From NCBI GenBank assembly GCA_023666975.1, contig JAMPAW010000152.1, positions 1-8,242 of the forward strand: a stretch of 8,242 nucleotides of DNA, written 5' to 3'. Source of the stretch: Clostridium sp. Its GTDB lineage: Bacteria; Bacillota_A; Clostridia; Lachnospirales; Lachnospiraceae. A program made the translations under genes and the position numbers. Under the pieces are notes generated by a model that saw only the letters and a list, made by a program, of their open reading frames with translations, was not told where the DNA came from and searched no databases. Shown in pieces: positions 1-6,956 of this stretch. Each line of letters opens with the position of its first letter. The first letter of the stretch is position 1.

Positions 1-564
1 AAGAGAGTGCGTAAAATTGCAAAGAAAACCGCATATGCGGGGGATTCTTTGATGGTAGGCCTTGTCAATTACGGCAAAATTAAGGAAAACAAATCGCAAA
101 AAGTATTTGCCCAGGTAGGCATTACTACCGGAAAATATTATGAAAGTGATTTACTCACCCGGCTGGCCGCCTATCAACCGGACCGGCTCTATATTATGCT
201 GGGTGTAAATGACATGGCGGGAAACCCTTCCGAATCTTCAATGAATACGATTATTGGTTATTATGAGGCAATTCTTAAAACATGTATAGCTGCGAATCCC
301 GACATGGAAATTTTCGTTATCGGCGTCAGCCCTGTAGGGAAAAATTCTTCAATCAGTATGGAAAAAGTGAATAACTATAATGTAAAGCTGGAGAAAAAAC
401 TGTTGGCGCTGGAAAATGTATATTATTATGATTTGGCATTGGATTTGTCGGACGAGGACGGATATCTGGCCGCAGAGTACGCTGCAGCAGATGGCCTTCA
501 TTGGACTTCTAAAGCGTATGATACGGTTTTAAAGGCGCTGCGTGAAATTGTGAAGGGATATTGA
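1..564 (+). CDS. SGNH/GDSL-type hydrolase, 5'-truncated by window edge
   Basis: This is the C-terminal part of a putative SGNH-family esterase or acetyl-hydrolase. The reading frame is open to base 1, and its first codons (KRVRKIAKKTAYAGDS) align with residues 140-155 of the next gene. The GTG at 7 is therefore an internal codon, and the true start lies upstream, outside the window. Counting from base 1, the block I GDS nucleophile is Ser16, the block II Gly is in QVGI, block III is an intact GVND (Asn70, Asp71), and block V DGLH gives Asp164 and His167. All SGNH landmarks are present, so activity is plausible. The substrate cannot be read from sequence; a cell-wall or polysaccharide ester is a family-based guess. 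By analogy with its neighbour, the missing N-terminus probably carries a signal peptide and a fibronectin type III-like domain. It lies 56 bases before its paralog, same strand. Confidence 0.82.
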   Translation, partial: KRVRKIAKKTAYAGDSLMVGLVNYGKIKENKSQKVFAQVGITTGKYYESDLLTRLAAYQPDRLYIMLGVNDMAGNPSESSMNTIIGYYEAILKTCIAANPDMEIFVIGVSPVGKNSSISMEKVNNYNVKLEKKLLALENVYYYDLALDLSDEDGYLAAEYAAADGLHWTSKAYDTVLKALREIVKGY

Positions 565-568
565 TGTG

Positions 569-592
569 TACGGCAATGAAACGGCTGCCGTA
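569..592 (+). repeat. small inverted repeat between the SGNH paralogs
   Basis: TACGGCA (569-575) and TGCCGTA (586-592) form a 7-bp perfect stem with a 10-base loop, just after the stop of the first SGNH gene. No T-run follows, so it is not a standard intrinsic terminator. It could be an mRNA-stabilising or attenuating hairpin. ACGGC also recurs in the loop at 581-585, giving an alternative pairing. Confidence 0.35.
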
Positions 593-620
593 TCGAAAAT
601 GTAGATGGAGTATATAATAG

Positions 621-1601
621 ATGGAAAATAGAAAACGGAAATTGACAATATATCTCCTGTTCCTGCTTGGCGGAATCTGTCTGTGCGGTCCGGGAGCAGG
701 AACGAACCATGTTTGTGCAGCGGACGCTGGAAGCAACGGAGAGGTCAGCACGGAAGAGACGGAAAAATTAAAGACACCGGAATTTACCGGTTGTACGGCA
801 ACGGCAAACGGGAAAATAAAACTTGTCTGGTCTAAGGTGAAACATGCAGATCAATATGAGGTCTTCCGCTCGGAATCCAAAAGAGGCGAGTATGTCCGAA
901 TCGGCATAACCACCAAAACCGCTTTTACGGATAGGAGGGGCAGAAAGCTTAAGACATATTATTACAAGGTAAAGGCGGTAAAGGAGAACCGTTTTACAGA
1001 AGAGAATGAGTATAGCGAATACAGCAGGGCCGTGAAAAAGAAGGTGCGCAGGACAGCGCGGCGGACGGCATATGCGGGAGATTCCGTGATGAAGGGGTTC
1101 ACGTCATACGGAGTGATTTCCCCGAATAAGAAGACAAGGTTTTTTGCCAAGGTTGGCATTCACCTGCATACCTTTTGCGACGGGGATATGTTAAAGCAAT
1201 TGCTGAAGTACAATCCTGACCGGCTGTTTATTATGCTGGGAATGAATGGTCTTGTGGGGAGTCCTGGTGATGCCGATTTGAATACCAAAGTGGATTATTT
1301 CCGGAAAATTATACGGGCATGCCTGAAAAAAAATCCCGATATGGAGATAGTCGTGCTTGGCGTAAGCCCTGTTGGAAGGCGGGCTTCCGTGAAAAAGGAC
1401 ACGGTAGAGCGTTTCAACAAAAAACTGAAAAGGCTGGTAAATTCAATGGACGGTGTCCGCTACTATGACACATGGCAAATTCTTGCGGACTCGCAGGGAT
1501 ATCTAAAAAGCCAATATGGGGGTGGTGACGGGATTCACTGGCAAAAGAGCGGATATGAAAAAATCAAAAAATCCTTAGATGCATTTATTCGGGAATACTG
1601 A
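621..1601 (+). CDS. Secreted fibronectin type III-like + SGNH/GDSL hydrolase-like protein
   Basis: This 326-residue protein is probably exported. It has a basic N-terminus (MENRKRK), a hydrophobic core at about residues 8-24, and a plausible signal-peptidase site near VCAA at 31-34. Residues about 53-137 look like one fibronectin type III domain (W70, the YEVFRS strand, YYYKVKAV near 113-120). Residues about 148-326 are the SGNH domain: GDS with Ser155, the block II Gly in KVGI near 179, and block V DGIH with Asp303 and His306. Block III reads GMNG (207-210), keeping the oxyanion-hole Asn209 but replacing the usual Asp with Gly, unlike the upstream paralog. It may be an active esterase with shifted specificity or a weakened enzyme. 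The ATG is supported by GGAG at 607-610, ten bases upstream. It is probably co-transcribed with the preceding paralog. The SGNH fold is fairly sure; the substrate is unknown. Confidence 0.82.
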   Translation: MENRKRKLTIYLLFLLGGICLCGPGAGTNHVCAADAGSNGEVSTEETEKLKTPEFTGCTATANGKIKLVWSKVKHADQYEVFRSESKRGEYVRIGITTKTAFTDRRGRKLKTYYYKVKAVKENRFTEENEYSEYSRAVKKKVRRTARRTAYAGDSVMKGFTSYGVISPNKKTRFFAKVGIHLHTFCDGDMLKQLLKYNPDRLFIMLGMNGLVGSPGDADLNTKVDYFRKIIRACLKKNPDMEIVVLGVSPVGRRASVKKDTVERFNKKLKRLVNSMDGVRYYDTWQILADSQGYLKSQYGGGDGIHWQKSGYEKIKKSLDAFIREY

Positions 1602-1640
1602 AAAATAGCCGATAAGTTGTCCTCAATTTTTATACTGACC

Positions 1641-1669
1641 TTGCACAATTGCGAAAACAAGTGTAAAAT
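1641..1669 (+). promoter_or_regulatory. Predicted sigma-A promoter of glyA
   Basis: TTGCAC (1641-1646) and TAAAAT (1664-1669) are separated by 17 bases, the ideal spacing for a vegetative promoter. Transcription would start near 1676, leaving a leader of roughly 30 bases. That is too short for a riboswitch. Confidence 0.6.
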
Positions 1670-1704
1670 AATATAAATTATATTTTGGAGGTGCAGAGGA
1701 AATC

Positions 1705-2940
1705 ATGTACAGTTTTGATGAAGTGAGTAATTTTGACCCGGAAGTGGCAGCGGCAATGACAGATGAAATAAACAGACAGAATGAGAATATTGAACTGATT
1801 GCATCGGAAAATATTGTCAGCAAGGCGGTTATGGCTGCGATGGGCAGCCCGTTGACAAATAAGTATGCGGAAGGATATCCGGGCAAGCGGTATTATGGCG
1901 GATGTCAGTATGTGGACGTGGTGGAAGATTTGGCAAGAGAGAGAGCAAAAGAACTCTTTGGCTGTGAATATGCAAATGTTCAGCCTCATTCCGGTGCACA
2001 GGCGAATATGGCAGCTTTCTTTGCCATTATGGAGCCGGGAGATACCTTTATGGGAATGAATCTGAATCACGGTGGACACCTGACACACGGATCACCGGTC
2101 AATATGTCCGGTAAATACTTTAACGTGGTGCCATATGGCGTGAACGATGACGGAGTGATTGATTATGATGAGGTGCTTAGAATAGCCAAAGAGTGTCAGC
2201 CGAAGCTGATTGTGGCCGGAGCATCGGCCTATGCCAGAGCAATCGATTTTAAACGTTTCCGTGAGATTGCCGATGAGGTAGGGGCAGTGTTGATGGTCGA
2301 TATGGCACATATTGCCGGTCTGGTGGCAGCGGGATTGCACATGAGCCCGATTCCTTATGCACATGTGACGACGACAACAACCCACAAAACGTTAAGAGGA
2401 CCTCGGGGCGGTATGATTTTGTCCAGTAATGAGGTAAATGAGAAATATAACTTTAACAAGGCAGTATTTCCGGGGATTCAGGGAGGCCCGCTGATGCATG
2501 TGATTGCGGCTAAGGCGGTCTGTTTGAAGGAGGCTTTATCCGATGATTACAAAATATATCAGAAGCAGGTGGTGACAAATGCGTCTACGCTTGCCGCTTC
2601 CCTGATGGACAGAGGGTTTAATATTGTTTCCGGAGGTACGGACAATCATTTAATGCTGGTGGATTTGCAGAATCTTGGCCTGACGGGGAAAGAGGTAGAG
2701 AAGCTTCTTGACAGTGTCCATATTACTGCCAATAAGAATACAGTTCCGAATGATCCGAAGTCACCGTTTGTGACCAGTGGAATCCGCCTTGGAACACCGG
2801 CAATTACCACCCGTGGTGCCAATGAACAGGATATGGTGATGATTGCGGATGCGATTAAGGCAGCGGTCATTGACAAAGATGAACAAAAAGCGATGGAGCT
2901 GGTGAAAACCATTACCGGGAAATATCCGCTTTACGCATAG
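1705..2940 (+). CDS. glyA: Serine hydroxymethyltransferase
   Basis: This cytosolic PLP enzyme interconverts serine plus tetrahydrofolate with glycine plus 5,10-methylene-tetrahydrofolate, the main entry to one-carbon metabolism. At 411 residues it is the usual bacterial length. Landmarks are all intact: Y54/E56 in [15 protein letters not shown], the PLP-stacking His125 in [10 protein letters not shown]199 and H202 in VDMAH, the Schiff-base Lys228 in [15 protein letters not shown], the FPGIQGGP loop (255-262), and the substrate-carboxylate Arg361 in [14 protein letters not shown]. The ATG is preceded by two purine-rich stretches, GGAGGTG (1687-1693) and AGAGG (1695-1699). The second sits five bases from the start, so either or both may act as ribosome binding site. 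It is the first gene of a likely operon with the two following small genes. Identification is essentially certain. Confidence 0.98.
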   Translation: MYSFDEVSNFDPEVAAAMTDEINRQNENIELIASENIVSKAVMAAMGSPLTNKYAEGYPGKRYYGGCQYVDVVEDLARERAKELFGCEYANVQPHSGAQANMAAFFAIMEPGDTFMGMNLNHGGHLTHGSPVNMSGKYFNVVPYGVNDDGVIDYDEVLRIAKECQPKLIVAGASAYARAIDFKRFREIADEVGAVLMVDMAHIAGLVAAGLHMSPIPYAHVTTTTTHKTLRGPRGGMILSSNEVNEKYNFNKAVFPGIQGGPLMHVIAAKAVCLKEALSDDYKIYQKQVVTNASTLAASLMDRGFNIVSGGTDNHLMLVDLQNLGLTGKEVEKLLDSVHITANKNTVPNDPKSPFVTSGIRLGTPAITTRGANEQDMVMIADAIKAAVIDKDEQKAMELVKTITGKYPLYA

Positions 2941-2960
2941 GATGAAAGGAGGGGACAAAC

Positions 2961-3182
2961 GTGAATCAATGGATTTTATGTGCCGAGAGAGAACCGAGTG
3001 TTGAGGAAATCAGAAAAAATAATATTTTTATCTGCAGCAATTCAACCAGTACATTTATACGGAGCTACAGCTTTCGTCTGCATGGCTTTGTGACGCAGCT
3101 GCGTGGAAGAGAGAGTAAGGACAGAAGTGTTATCGCATGGATGCCGCTGCCGGAGCCTTATCAGGGAGATGTTCCACAATAG
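2961..3182 (+). CDS. Small DUF551-like protein
   Basis: This 73-residue protein starts at GTG 2961. A strong site AAAGGAGG (2945-2952) lies eight bases upstream, only a few bases after the glyA stop. Its layout resembles DUF551: an N-terminal W-I...E-R-x-P stretch (W4, R10, P12), a central strand-rich part, and a C-terminal W-M-P-L-P-E-P signature at residues 60-66. DUF551 proteins are short, of unknown function, and common in phage genomes, though they also occur on chromosomes. There is no signal peptide or membrane segment, so it is probably cytosolic. The 20-base gap to glyA and the lack of a terminator point to co-transcription. The gene looks intact and nothing around it looks like a prophage. 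The family match is by eye and moderately sure. Confidence 0.72.
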   Translation: MNQWILCAEREPSVEEIRKNNIFICSNSTSTFIRSYSFRLHGFVTQLRGRESKDRSVIAWMPLPEPYQGDVPQ

Positions 3183-3229
3183 GAAAACCTTTGGAGTGAA
3201 AAAGATTTTTTATAGGTGGTGTTGATGTC

Positions 3230-3778
3230 ATGGAGCAGAATACGCTGGTAGTTGGCGGGTTTGTGTTTCCGAGCTACAAGGAAGCGCAGATAGCCCTGAG
3301 GGAACAAAAAAATATAGAAGTAATCAGAACGCAGACTGCTGCTTCTGACGGTGAGGCAATGCATGAACTCTATGTTAAGCTGTTAGAGCGAAATGTGTTT
3401 AAGACAGTGGTCGGCTTTGGCTATTTGTATGAGTTGAGGCGTAAGCTGACGGAGGAGTTTGGCTATGATGAGCAGGAACTGCCGGAGATCACGCTTCCGA
3501 AACGGATGGCATACGATACGGTCAGCGAATTGAATCAGGGAGTGATGGAAAATAGAATCCAGCAGCTTATGCTGACAAAGAAGCGTATGGCGATTGTGAT
3601 TGCGGCACTGATTTTTATGGTAGTTGCCATGTTCATCATTGCGGCGATTAATCCGAATGTCGGCTATATCAATACAGAGAATAAGATTATCAATAAATAT
3701 GAGGTTTGGCAGCAGGAGCTTGAACAACGGGAAAAGGCAGTAAAAGAAAAAGAGGCAGAGCTGGGGATACAGAAATAA
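3230..3778 (+). CDS. Single-pass membrane protein with C-terminal coiled coil, function unknown
   Basis: I do not recognise this 182-residue protein with confidence. Residues 1-110 are soluble and mixed alpha/beta, beginning with a hydrophobic strand (NTLVVGGFVFPSYKEA) followed by helical segments rich in Glu and Arg. A single transmembrane helix spans about 119-140, flanked by KKR on its N-terminal side. By the positive-inside rule the large N-terminal domain is then cytoplasmic and the tail outside. Residues about 150-182 are charged and heptad-like (WQQELEQREKAVKEKEAEL), suggesting a short coiled coil and possible oligomerisation. There is no signal peptide or lipobox. The start is supported by AGGTGG at 3214-3219, ten bases upstream. 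It is the last gene of the glyA group and is followed by a strong terminator. A scaffold or membrane-tether role is speculation. Confidence 0.78.
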   Translation: MEQNTLVVGGFVFPSYKEAQIALREQKNIEVIRTQTAASDGEAMHELYVKLLERNVFKTVVGFGYLYELRRKLTEEFGYDEQELPEITLPKRMAYDTVSELNQGVMENRIQQLMLTKKRMAIVIAALIFMVVAMFIIAAINPNVGYINTENKIINKYEVWQQELEQREKAVKEKEAELGIQK

Positions 3779-3814
3779 TGCTTTGCTGTTCACTTTTCGG
3801 TCATAAAATGAATG

Positions 3815-3820
3815 TATAAT
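3815..3820 (+). promoter_or_regulatory. Consensus -10 (TATAAT) for the two-component operon
   Basis: TATAAT at 3815-3820 is a perfect -10 hexamer. No good -35 is seen at 17 bases: the region at 3792-3797 is ACTTTT, and TTCACT (3789-3794) is closer to consensus but 20 bases away. A start near 3827 would fall inside the 5' arm of the hairpin at 3821-3858. The missing -35 suggests either an activator, possibly the response regulator itself, or a weak promoter. Confidence 0.45.
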
Positions 3821-3863
3821 AAGAGACAGGGTAATGCTATTTTTGTTACCTGTCTCTTTTTTT
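3821..3863 (+). terminator. Intrinsic terminator after the glyA operon
   Basis: AAGAGACAGGGTAA (3821-3834) pairs with TTACCTGTCTCTT (3846-3858), giving about 13 base pairs with a single bulged G and an 11-base loop. A run of seven T follows (3857-3863). This is a textbook intrinsic terminator for transcripts arriving from the glyA group. It lies directly downstream of TATAAT and just before the response regulator's ribosome binding site. Confidence 0.85.
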
Positions 3864-3868
3864 GACGG

Positions 3869-3877
3869 TAAGGAGGT
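3869..3877 (+). promoter_or_regulatory. Strong ribosome binding site deciding the response regulator start
   Basis: TAAGGAGGT is a near-perfect match to the 16S anti-Shine-Dalgarno and ends five bases before ATG 3883. It rules out the in-frame TTG at 3862, which lies upstream of this site and inside the terminator's T-run. Confidence 0.85.
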
Positions 3878-3882
3878 TCGTA

Positions 3883-4566
3883 ATGAGTCAGATTGAAATT
3901 TTAGTAGTAGATGATGAGAGCCGTATGCGCAAATTGGTGAAGGACTTTCTGAGCAGGAAGGACTATGTGGTGCTGGAGGCGGCAAATGGTGAGGAGGCAG
4001 TAGATATCTTCTTTGAACACAGGGATATTGCCCTGATTATTCTAGATGTGATGATGCCCAAAATGGACGGGTGGCAGACCTGTAAAGAGATACGTGCATT
4101 GTCTAATGTACCGATTATTATGCTGACTGCCAAGTCTGACGAGAGAGATGAACTGCTGGGATTTGAATTGGGAGTAGACGAATATATTTCCAAACCGTTC
4201 AGCCCTAAGATACTGGTGGCGAGAGTGGAGGCGATACTGCGCAGGACATCGGGAGGCGCCAAGGAAGAGATTCTGAATGCCGGGGATATTGAACTGGATA
4301 TCTCGGCACACACGGTGAAAGTGAAGGATAAGGGTGTGGAACTGAGTTATAAGGAGTTTGAACTGCTGAATTATTTTGTTGTGAACCAGGGTGTGGCATT
4401 GTCCAGGGAGAAAATTCTTAACAATGTGTGGAACTATGATTATTTTGGGGATGCCAGAACCATTGACACCCATGTTAAGAAGCTGAGAAGCAAGCTGGGT
4501 GACTGCGGCCATTATATAAAGACGATATGGGGTATGGGATACAAGTTTAGTGTGGAAGAGGATTAA
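3883..4566 (+). CDS. OmpR/PhoB-family response regulator
   Basis: This 227-residue cytosolic transcription factor is the output half of a two-component system. The receiver domain (about 4-121) has the acidic pair Asp10/Asp11, the phospho-acceptor Asp55 in LDVMMPKMDG, Thr82 in MLTAK, and Lys104 in the SKPF motif, with Tyr101 in the switch position. A winged-helix DNA-binding domain follows (about 130-225), with the typical YKEFELL, NNVWNYDY and RTIDTHVKKLRSKLG stretches and a closing WGMGYKF wing. Every residue needed for phosphorylation is present. ATG 3883 is chosen because of the strong site at 3869-3877. The stop is one base before the start of the kinase gene, so the two are translationally linked and almost certainly a cognate pair. 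The signal and the target genes are not readable here. The pair resembles VanR/VanS-type systems in style, but no van genes are present. Confidence 0.95.
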   Translation: MSQIEILVVDDESRMRKLVKDFLSRKDYVVLEAANGEEAVDIFFEHRDIALIILDVMMPKMDGWQTCKEIRALSNVPIIMLTAKSDERDELLGFELGVDEYISKPFSPKILVARVEAILRRTSGGAKEEILNAGDIELDISAHTVKVKDKGVELSYKEFELLNYFVVNQGVALSREKILNNVWNYDYFGDARTIDTHVKKLRSKLGDCGHYIKTIWGMGYKFSVEED

Positions 4567-4567
4567 G

Positions 4568-6088
4568 ATGTTTGGACGATTTAAGTATTCGCTGCGATTT
4601 AAGCTGACAATGATTTTGATGATTATGATGACAATGACCGTGTTTGTATCGCTGGTCGTTACCCAGTTATGTGTAAAGACATATTTTCTGGGCAACTTAA
4701 AGGGACAGATGGTGAAAATCTATCAGGATATCAACGGGGTATTTGCCAATGAAGAATTATCAGACGAGGAGATCAAGGAGCACTTGTCGAAGCTGGCCGC
4801 TAACGGAGAAATGAATATGCTGGTGCTGCGGACAGATGGGACAATCTATAGCAATACGAACGAGAAGAGCAAAATGTATACCAGTATGCAGGCGATTGCC
4901 AGCTTGCTGCAGGGAACCGATGAGGAAGATTTGGGAAGCATTTTGTCCAATACCAGCCGGGGATATTACATTTTTCACCAGAATTATGATGACAAAATGG
5001 ATGCGGCTTTCTATGACTTGGTCGGCGTGTTAGATGATAAAAGCCTGATTGCGCTGCGCTCTTCGGCCACCAGATTTAATGAGAGTGTGGATGCCACGCT
5101 GCATTTATATTTCTATGTCGGGATATTGGCAATTGTGGTGGGGTGCGTGGCAATGTTTTTCATCAGCAGTGCCTATGTACGGCCGATTCACGAGATGGCA
5201 TTGGTGGCAAAGCGGATGTCGCAGCTGGATTTTGATGCCAGAGTAAGGCACCATACCAAAGACGAGATTGGCGAGCTGGGAAACAGTATCAATTCAATGT
5301 CTGAGGAACTGGAAGCGACAATCTCCGAATTGAAGACGGCAAATGCCAAATTGACAAAAGATATCGAGGAAAAGACACAGATTGACGAGATGAGAAAAGA
5401 GTTTTTGTCTCATGTTTCCCATGAATTGAAAACGCCGATTGCCCTGATTCAGGGATATGCAGAGGGGCTGAAAGAAAATATTTTAGATGACCCGGAAAAC
5501 CGTGAGTTTTATTGCGAGGTGATTATGGACGAGGCAGACCGGATGAACACGATGGTAAAGCGGCTGCTCGCCTTAAATGAACTGGAATTTGGAACCGATA
5601 AGGTGAATTTTGAGCGTTTTGATATTGTCGAGTTGATCAGAAATATTAATGCGTCCTCTGAGATTTTGCTGCAGCAAAGCGATGTGGAGCTGCAGTTTGA
5701 TGATGAGGCACCGGTATACGTCTGGGCAGATGAGTTCCTGATTGAGGAAGTGTACAGCAATTATCTGACCAATGCTATCCACTATACCGGCGGGGGCGGA
5801 AAAGTTGCCGTCTTTTTGGAGGAGAAACAGGATTTGCTCCGGATTTCCGTCTTTAATGAGGGAGAGCCGATTCCGGAGGAAGAACTGGAAAAAATATGGA
5901 TTAAATTTTATAAAATAGATAAAGCGAGGACCAGGGAATATGGTGGAAGCGGAATAGGTTTGTCTATTGTGGCGGCAACAATGAAACTCCATGGCAGGGC
6001 ATATGGTGCCTATAACAGGGAAAATGGCGTCGTATTCTATTTTGAATTGGAAACGGCGGCAAAGCAGAGAAAAGAGGTATCGGAATGA
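4568..6088 (+). CDS. Membrane sensor histidine kinase
   Basis: This 506-residue sensor kinase is partner of the regulator just upstream. It has TM1 at about 13-36, an extracytoplasmic sensor loop of about 145 residues (37-180) containing a PAS/Cache-like strand LVLRTDGTIYSN, and TM2 at about 182-204. A HAMP domain (about 205-255) and a short coiled coil follow. The HisKA domain carries phospho-accepting His285 in SHVSHELKTP. The HATPase domain has an N box NYLTNAIHYT (398-407, Asn402), a G1-like NEGEPIPEEELEKIW and a G2 GGSGIGLSIV (459-468). The G1 motif has Asn in place of the usual Asp, which I recall as normal in this VanS-like clade. ATG 4568 is preferred over GTG 4550 because AGAGG (4556-4560) lies seven bases before it and the gap to the regulator is one base. 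The 4550 start would overlap the regulator's 3' end. The signal sensed is unknown. Confidence 0.95.
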   Translation: MFGRFKYSLRFKLTMILMIMMTMTVFVSLVVTQLCVKTYFLGNLKGQMVKIYQDINGVFANEELSDEEIKEHLSKLAANGEMNMLVLRTDGTIYSNTNEKSKMYTSMQAIASLLQGTDEEDLGSILSNTSRGYYIFHQNYDDKMDAAFYDLVGVLDDKSLIALRSSATRFNESVDATLHLYFYVGILAIVVGCVAMFFISSAYVRPIHEMALVAKRMSQLDFDARVRHHTKDEIGELGNSINSMSEELEATISELKTANAKLTKDIEEKTQIDEMRKEFLSHVSHELKTPIALIQGYAEGLKENILDDPENREFYCEVIMDEADRMNTMVKRLLALNELEFGTDKVNFERFDIVELIRNINASSEILLQQSDVELQFDDEAPVYVWADEFLIEEVYSNYLTNAIHYTGGGGKVAVFLEEKQDLLRISVFNEGEPIPEEELEKIWIKFYKIDKARTREYGGSGIGLSIVAATMKLHGRAYGAYNRENGVVFYFELETAAKQRKEVSE

Positions 6089-6102
6089 CCGTGAAAACGT
6101 TC

Positions 6103-6131
6103 TTGCTGAAACCTGTATTTTATGATACAAT
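6103..6131 (+). promoter_or_regulatory. Extended -10 promoter of the lipoprotein-cheV unit
   Basis: TTGCTG (6103-6108) and TACAAT (6126-6131) lie 17 bases apart, and TGA immediately precedes the -10, giving an extended -10 (TGnTACAAT). The expected start is near 6138, about 31 bases before ATG 6169. It gives the downstream pair transcription independent of the kinase operon, although readthrough is also possible because no terminator is seen after the kinase gene. Confidence 0.65.
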
Positions 6132-6168
6132 AACTCGTATATCATTACATATGAATTGAGGGACAAGT

Positions 6169-6939
6169 ATGTTGAAAAAGATATTAGCGTTTACTCTGCT
6201 GGGTATCGGTGCACTGGTATTCACAGGGTGTGGAAAAGTAACGGATTTGACGGACGAGGAGACACAATTAATTGCAGAGTATTCTGCCAATCTCCTGTTA
6301 AAATATGATGCCAAATATGTGGACCGTATCGATGAAGGAGAGAAGGATGCAGAGGAGATGACCTCTGAGGAAGGGGAACAGATAACGACGGAGGCGGCCA
6401 CAACAGAGACCACTACGGAGACCGCTACAGAGGAACCCAAGCAGGGGACGGATTTGAACGGTGGAATCAATCAGGATAATACATCTCCGGAGGAGTCGGC
6501 AGATGCCGGCAGGGAGTCGGATATTGCGAAGATAGCCGGGGTGGAAGGTGTGTCGATTACTTATGACAGCTATCTGATTACCGATCACTATCCGGATAGT
6601 GGAGATATGGAGCAGCTTGTAAATGTACAGGCGTCCGAGGGCTATCAATTACTGGTGGTTCGCTTTAAGGTGGCAGGTGAGAAAGAGGGAGCAGTTGATG
6701 TTTCGCTGGCAGACAAGGGGCTGGAGTACCGCATTGTGTGCAATGGAACAAAGGCTGCCGTGCCGATGCTTACGATTCTGCCAGATGACTTGGGGACACT
6801 GACGACTTCAATCGATAACGGACAGGAGCAGGAGGCCGTTCTGGTCTTTCAGCTTTCGGACAGCGTCAAGGAACAGCTGGAGTCAATTGAACTGTATATT
6901 CAATATAACAATATAGAGAATGCAATCAAAATCTTATAA
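6169..6939 (+). CDS. Putative surface lipoprotein with Thr/Glu-rich linker
   Basis: This 256-residue protein probably is lipid-anchored to the outer face of the membrane. Residues 1-20 are a short basic and hydrophobic signal peptide ending in F-T-G-C, so Cys21 would be lipidated. The -3 residue is Phe rather than the preferred Leu, a mild departure from the lipobox consensus. Residues 22-55 look helical. Residues about 56-115 form an acidic, Thr-rich low-complexity linker (TTEAATTETTTETATEE at 73-89) likely to span the cell wall. Residues about 122-256 form a beta-rich folded domain, perhaps an immunoglobulin-like sandwich of the DUF4352/DUF5067 kind, but that is a weak guess. GAGGG at 6158-6162 sits six bases before the ATG. 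It has its own promoter and is 17 bases ahead of cheV. No enzymatic motif is visible, so a binding or structural role is more likely. Confidence 0.82.
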   Translation: MLKKILAFTLLGIGALVFTGCGKVTDLTDEETQLIAEYSANLLLKYDAKYVDRIDEGEKDAEEMTSEEGEQITTEAATTETTTETATEEPKQGTDLNGGINQDNTSPEESADAGRESDIAKIAGVEGVSITYDSYLITDHYPDSGDMEQLVNVQASEGYQLLVVRFKVAGEKEGAVDVSLADKGLEYRIVCNGTKAAVPMLTILPDDLGTLTTSIDNGQEQEAVLVFQLSDSVKEQLESIELYIQYNNIENAIKIL

Positions 6940-6956
6940 CAAGGGGGGTTTAATAG

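Noticed and set aside
498..751. Overlapping minus-strand open frames across genes
   Set aside because: They are antisense shadows of strongly supported plus-strand genes and have no ribosome binding sites or recognisable domains.
1602..1631. Possible terminator after the second SGNH gene (AAAAAT...ATTTTT)
   Set aside because: The stem would be six A-T pairs only, with a loop of about 18 bases; too weak to support.
1676..1704. Glycine or tetrahydrofolate riboswitch upstream of glyA
   Set aside because: The predicted leader is about 30 bases and the whole intergenic gap about 100, with no conserved riboswitch core visible.
3862..3867. TTGACG as a -35 element
   Set aside because: No -10-like hexamer lies 16-18 bases downstream; that stretch is the start of the response regulator gene.
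3862..3882. TTG start at 3862 for the response regulator, adding seven residues
   Set aside because: It lies inside the terminator's T-run and upstream of the strong TAAGGAGGT site that points to ATG 3883. The receiver fold begins right after ATG 3883.
4550..4567. GTG start at 4550 for the histidine kinase
   Set aside because: It would overlap the regulator's end. ATG 4568 has AGAGG seven bases upstream, and the first membrane segment follows normally from it.
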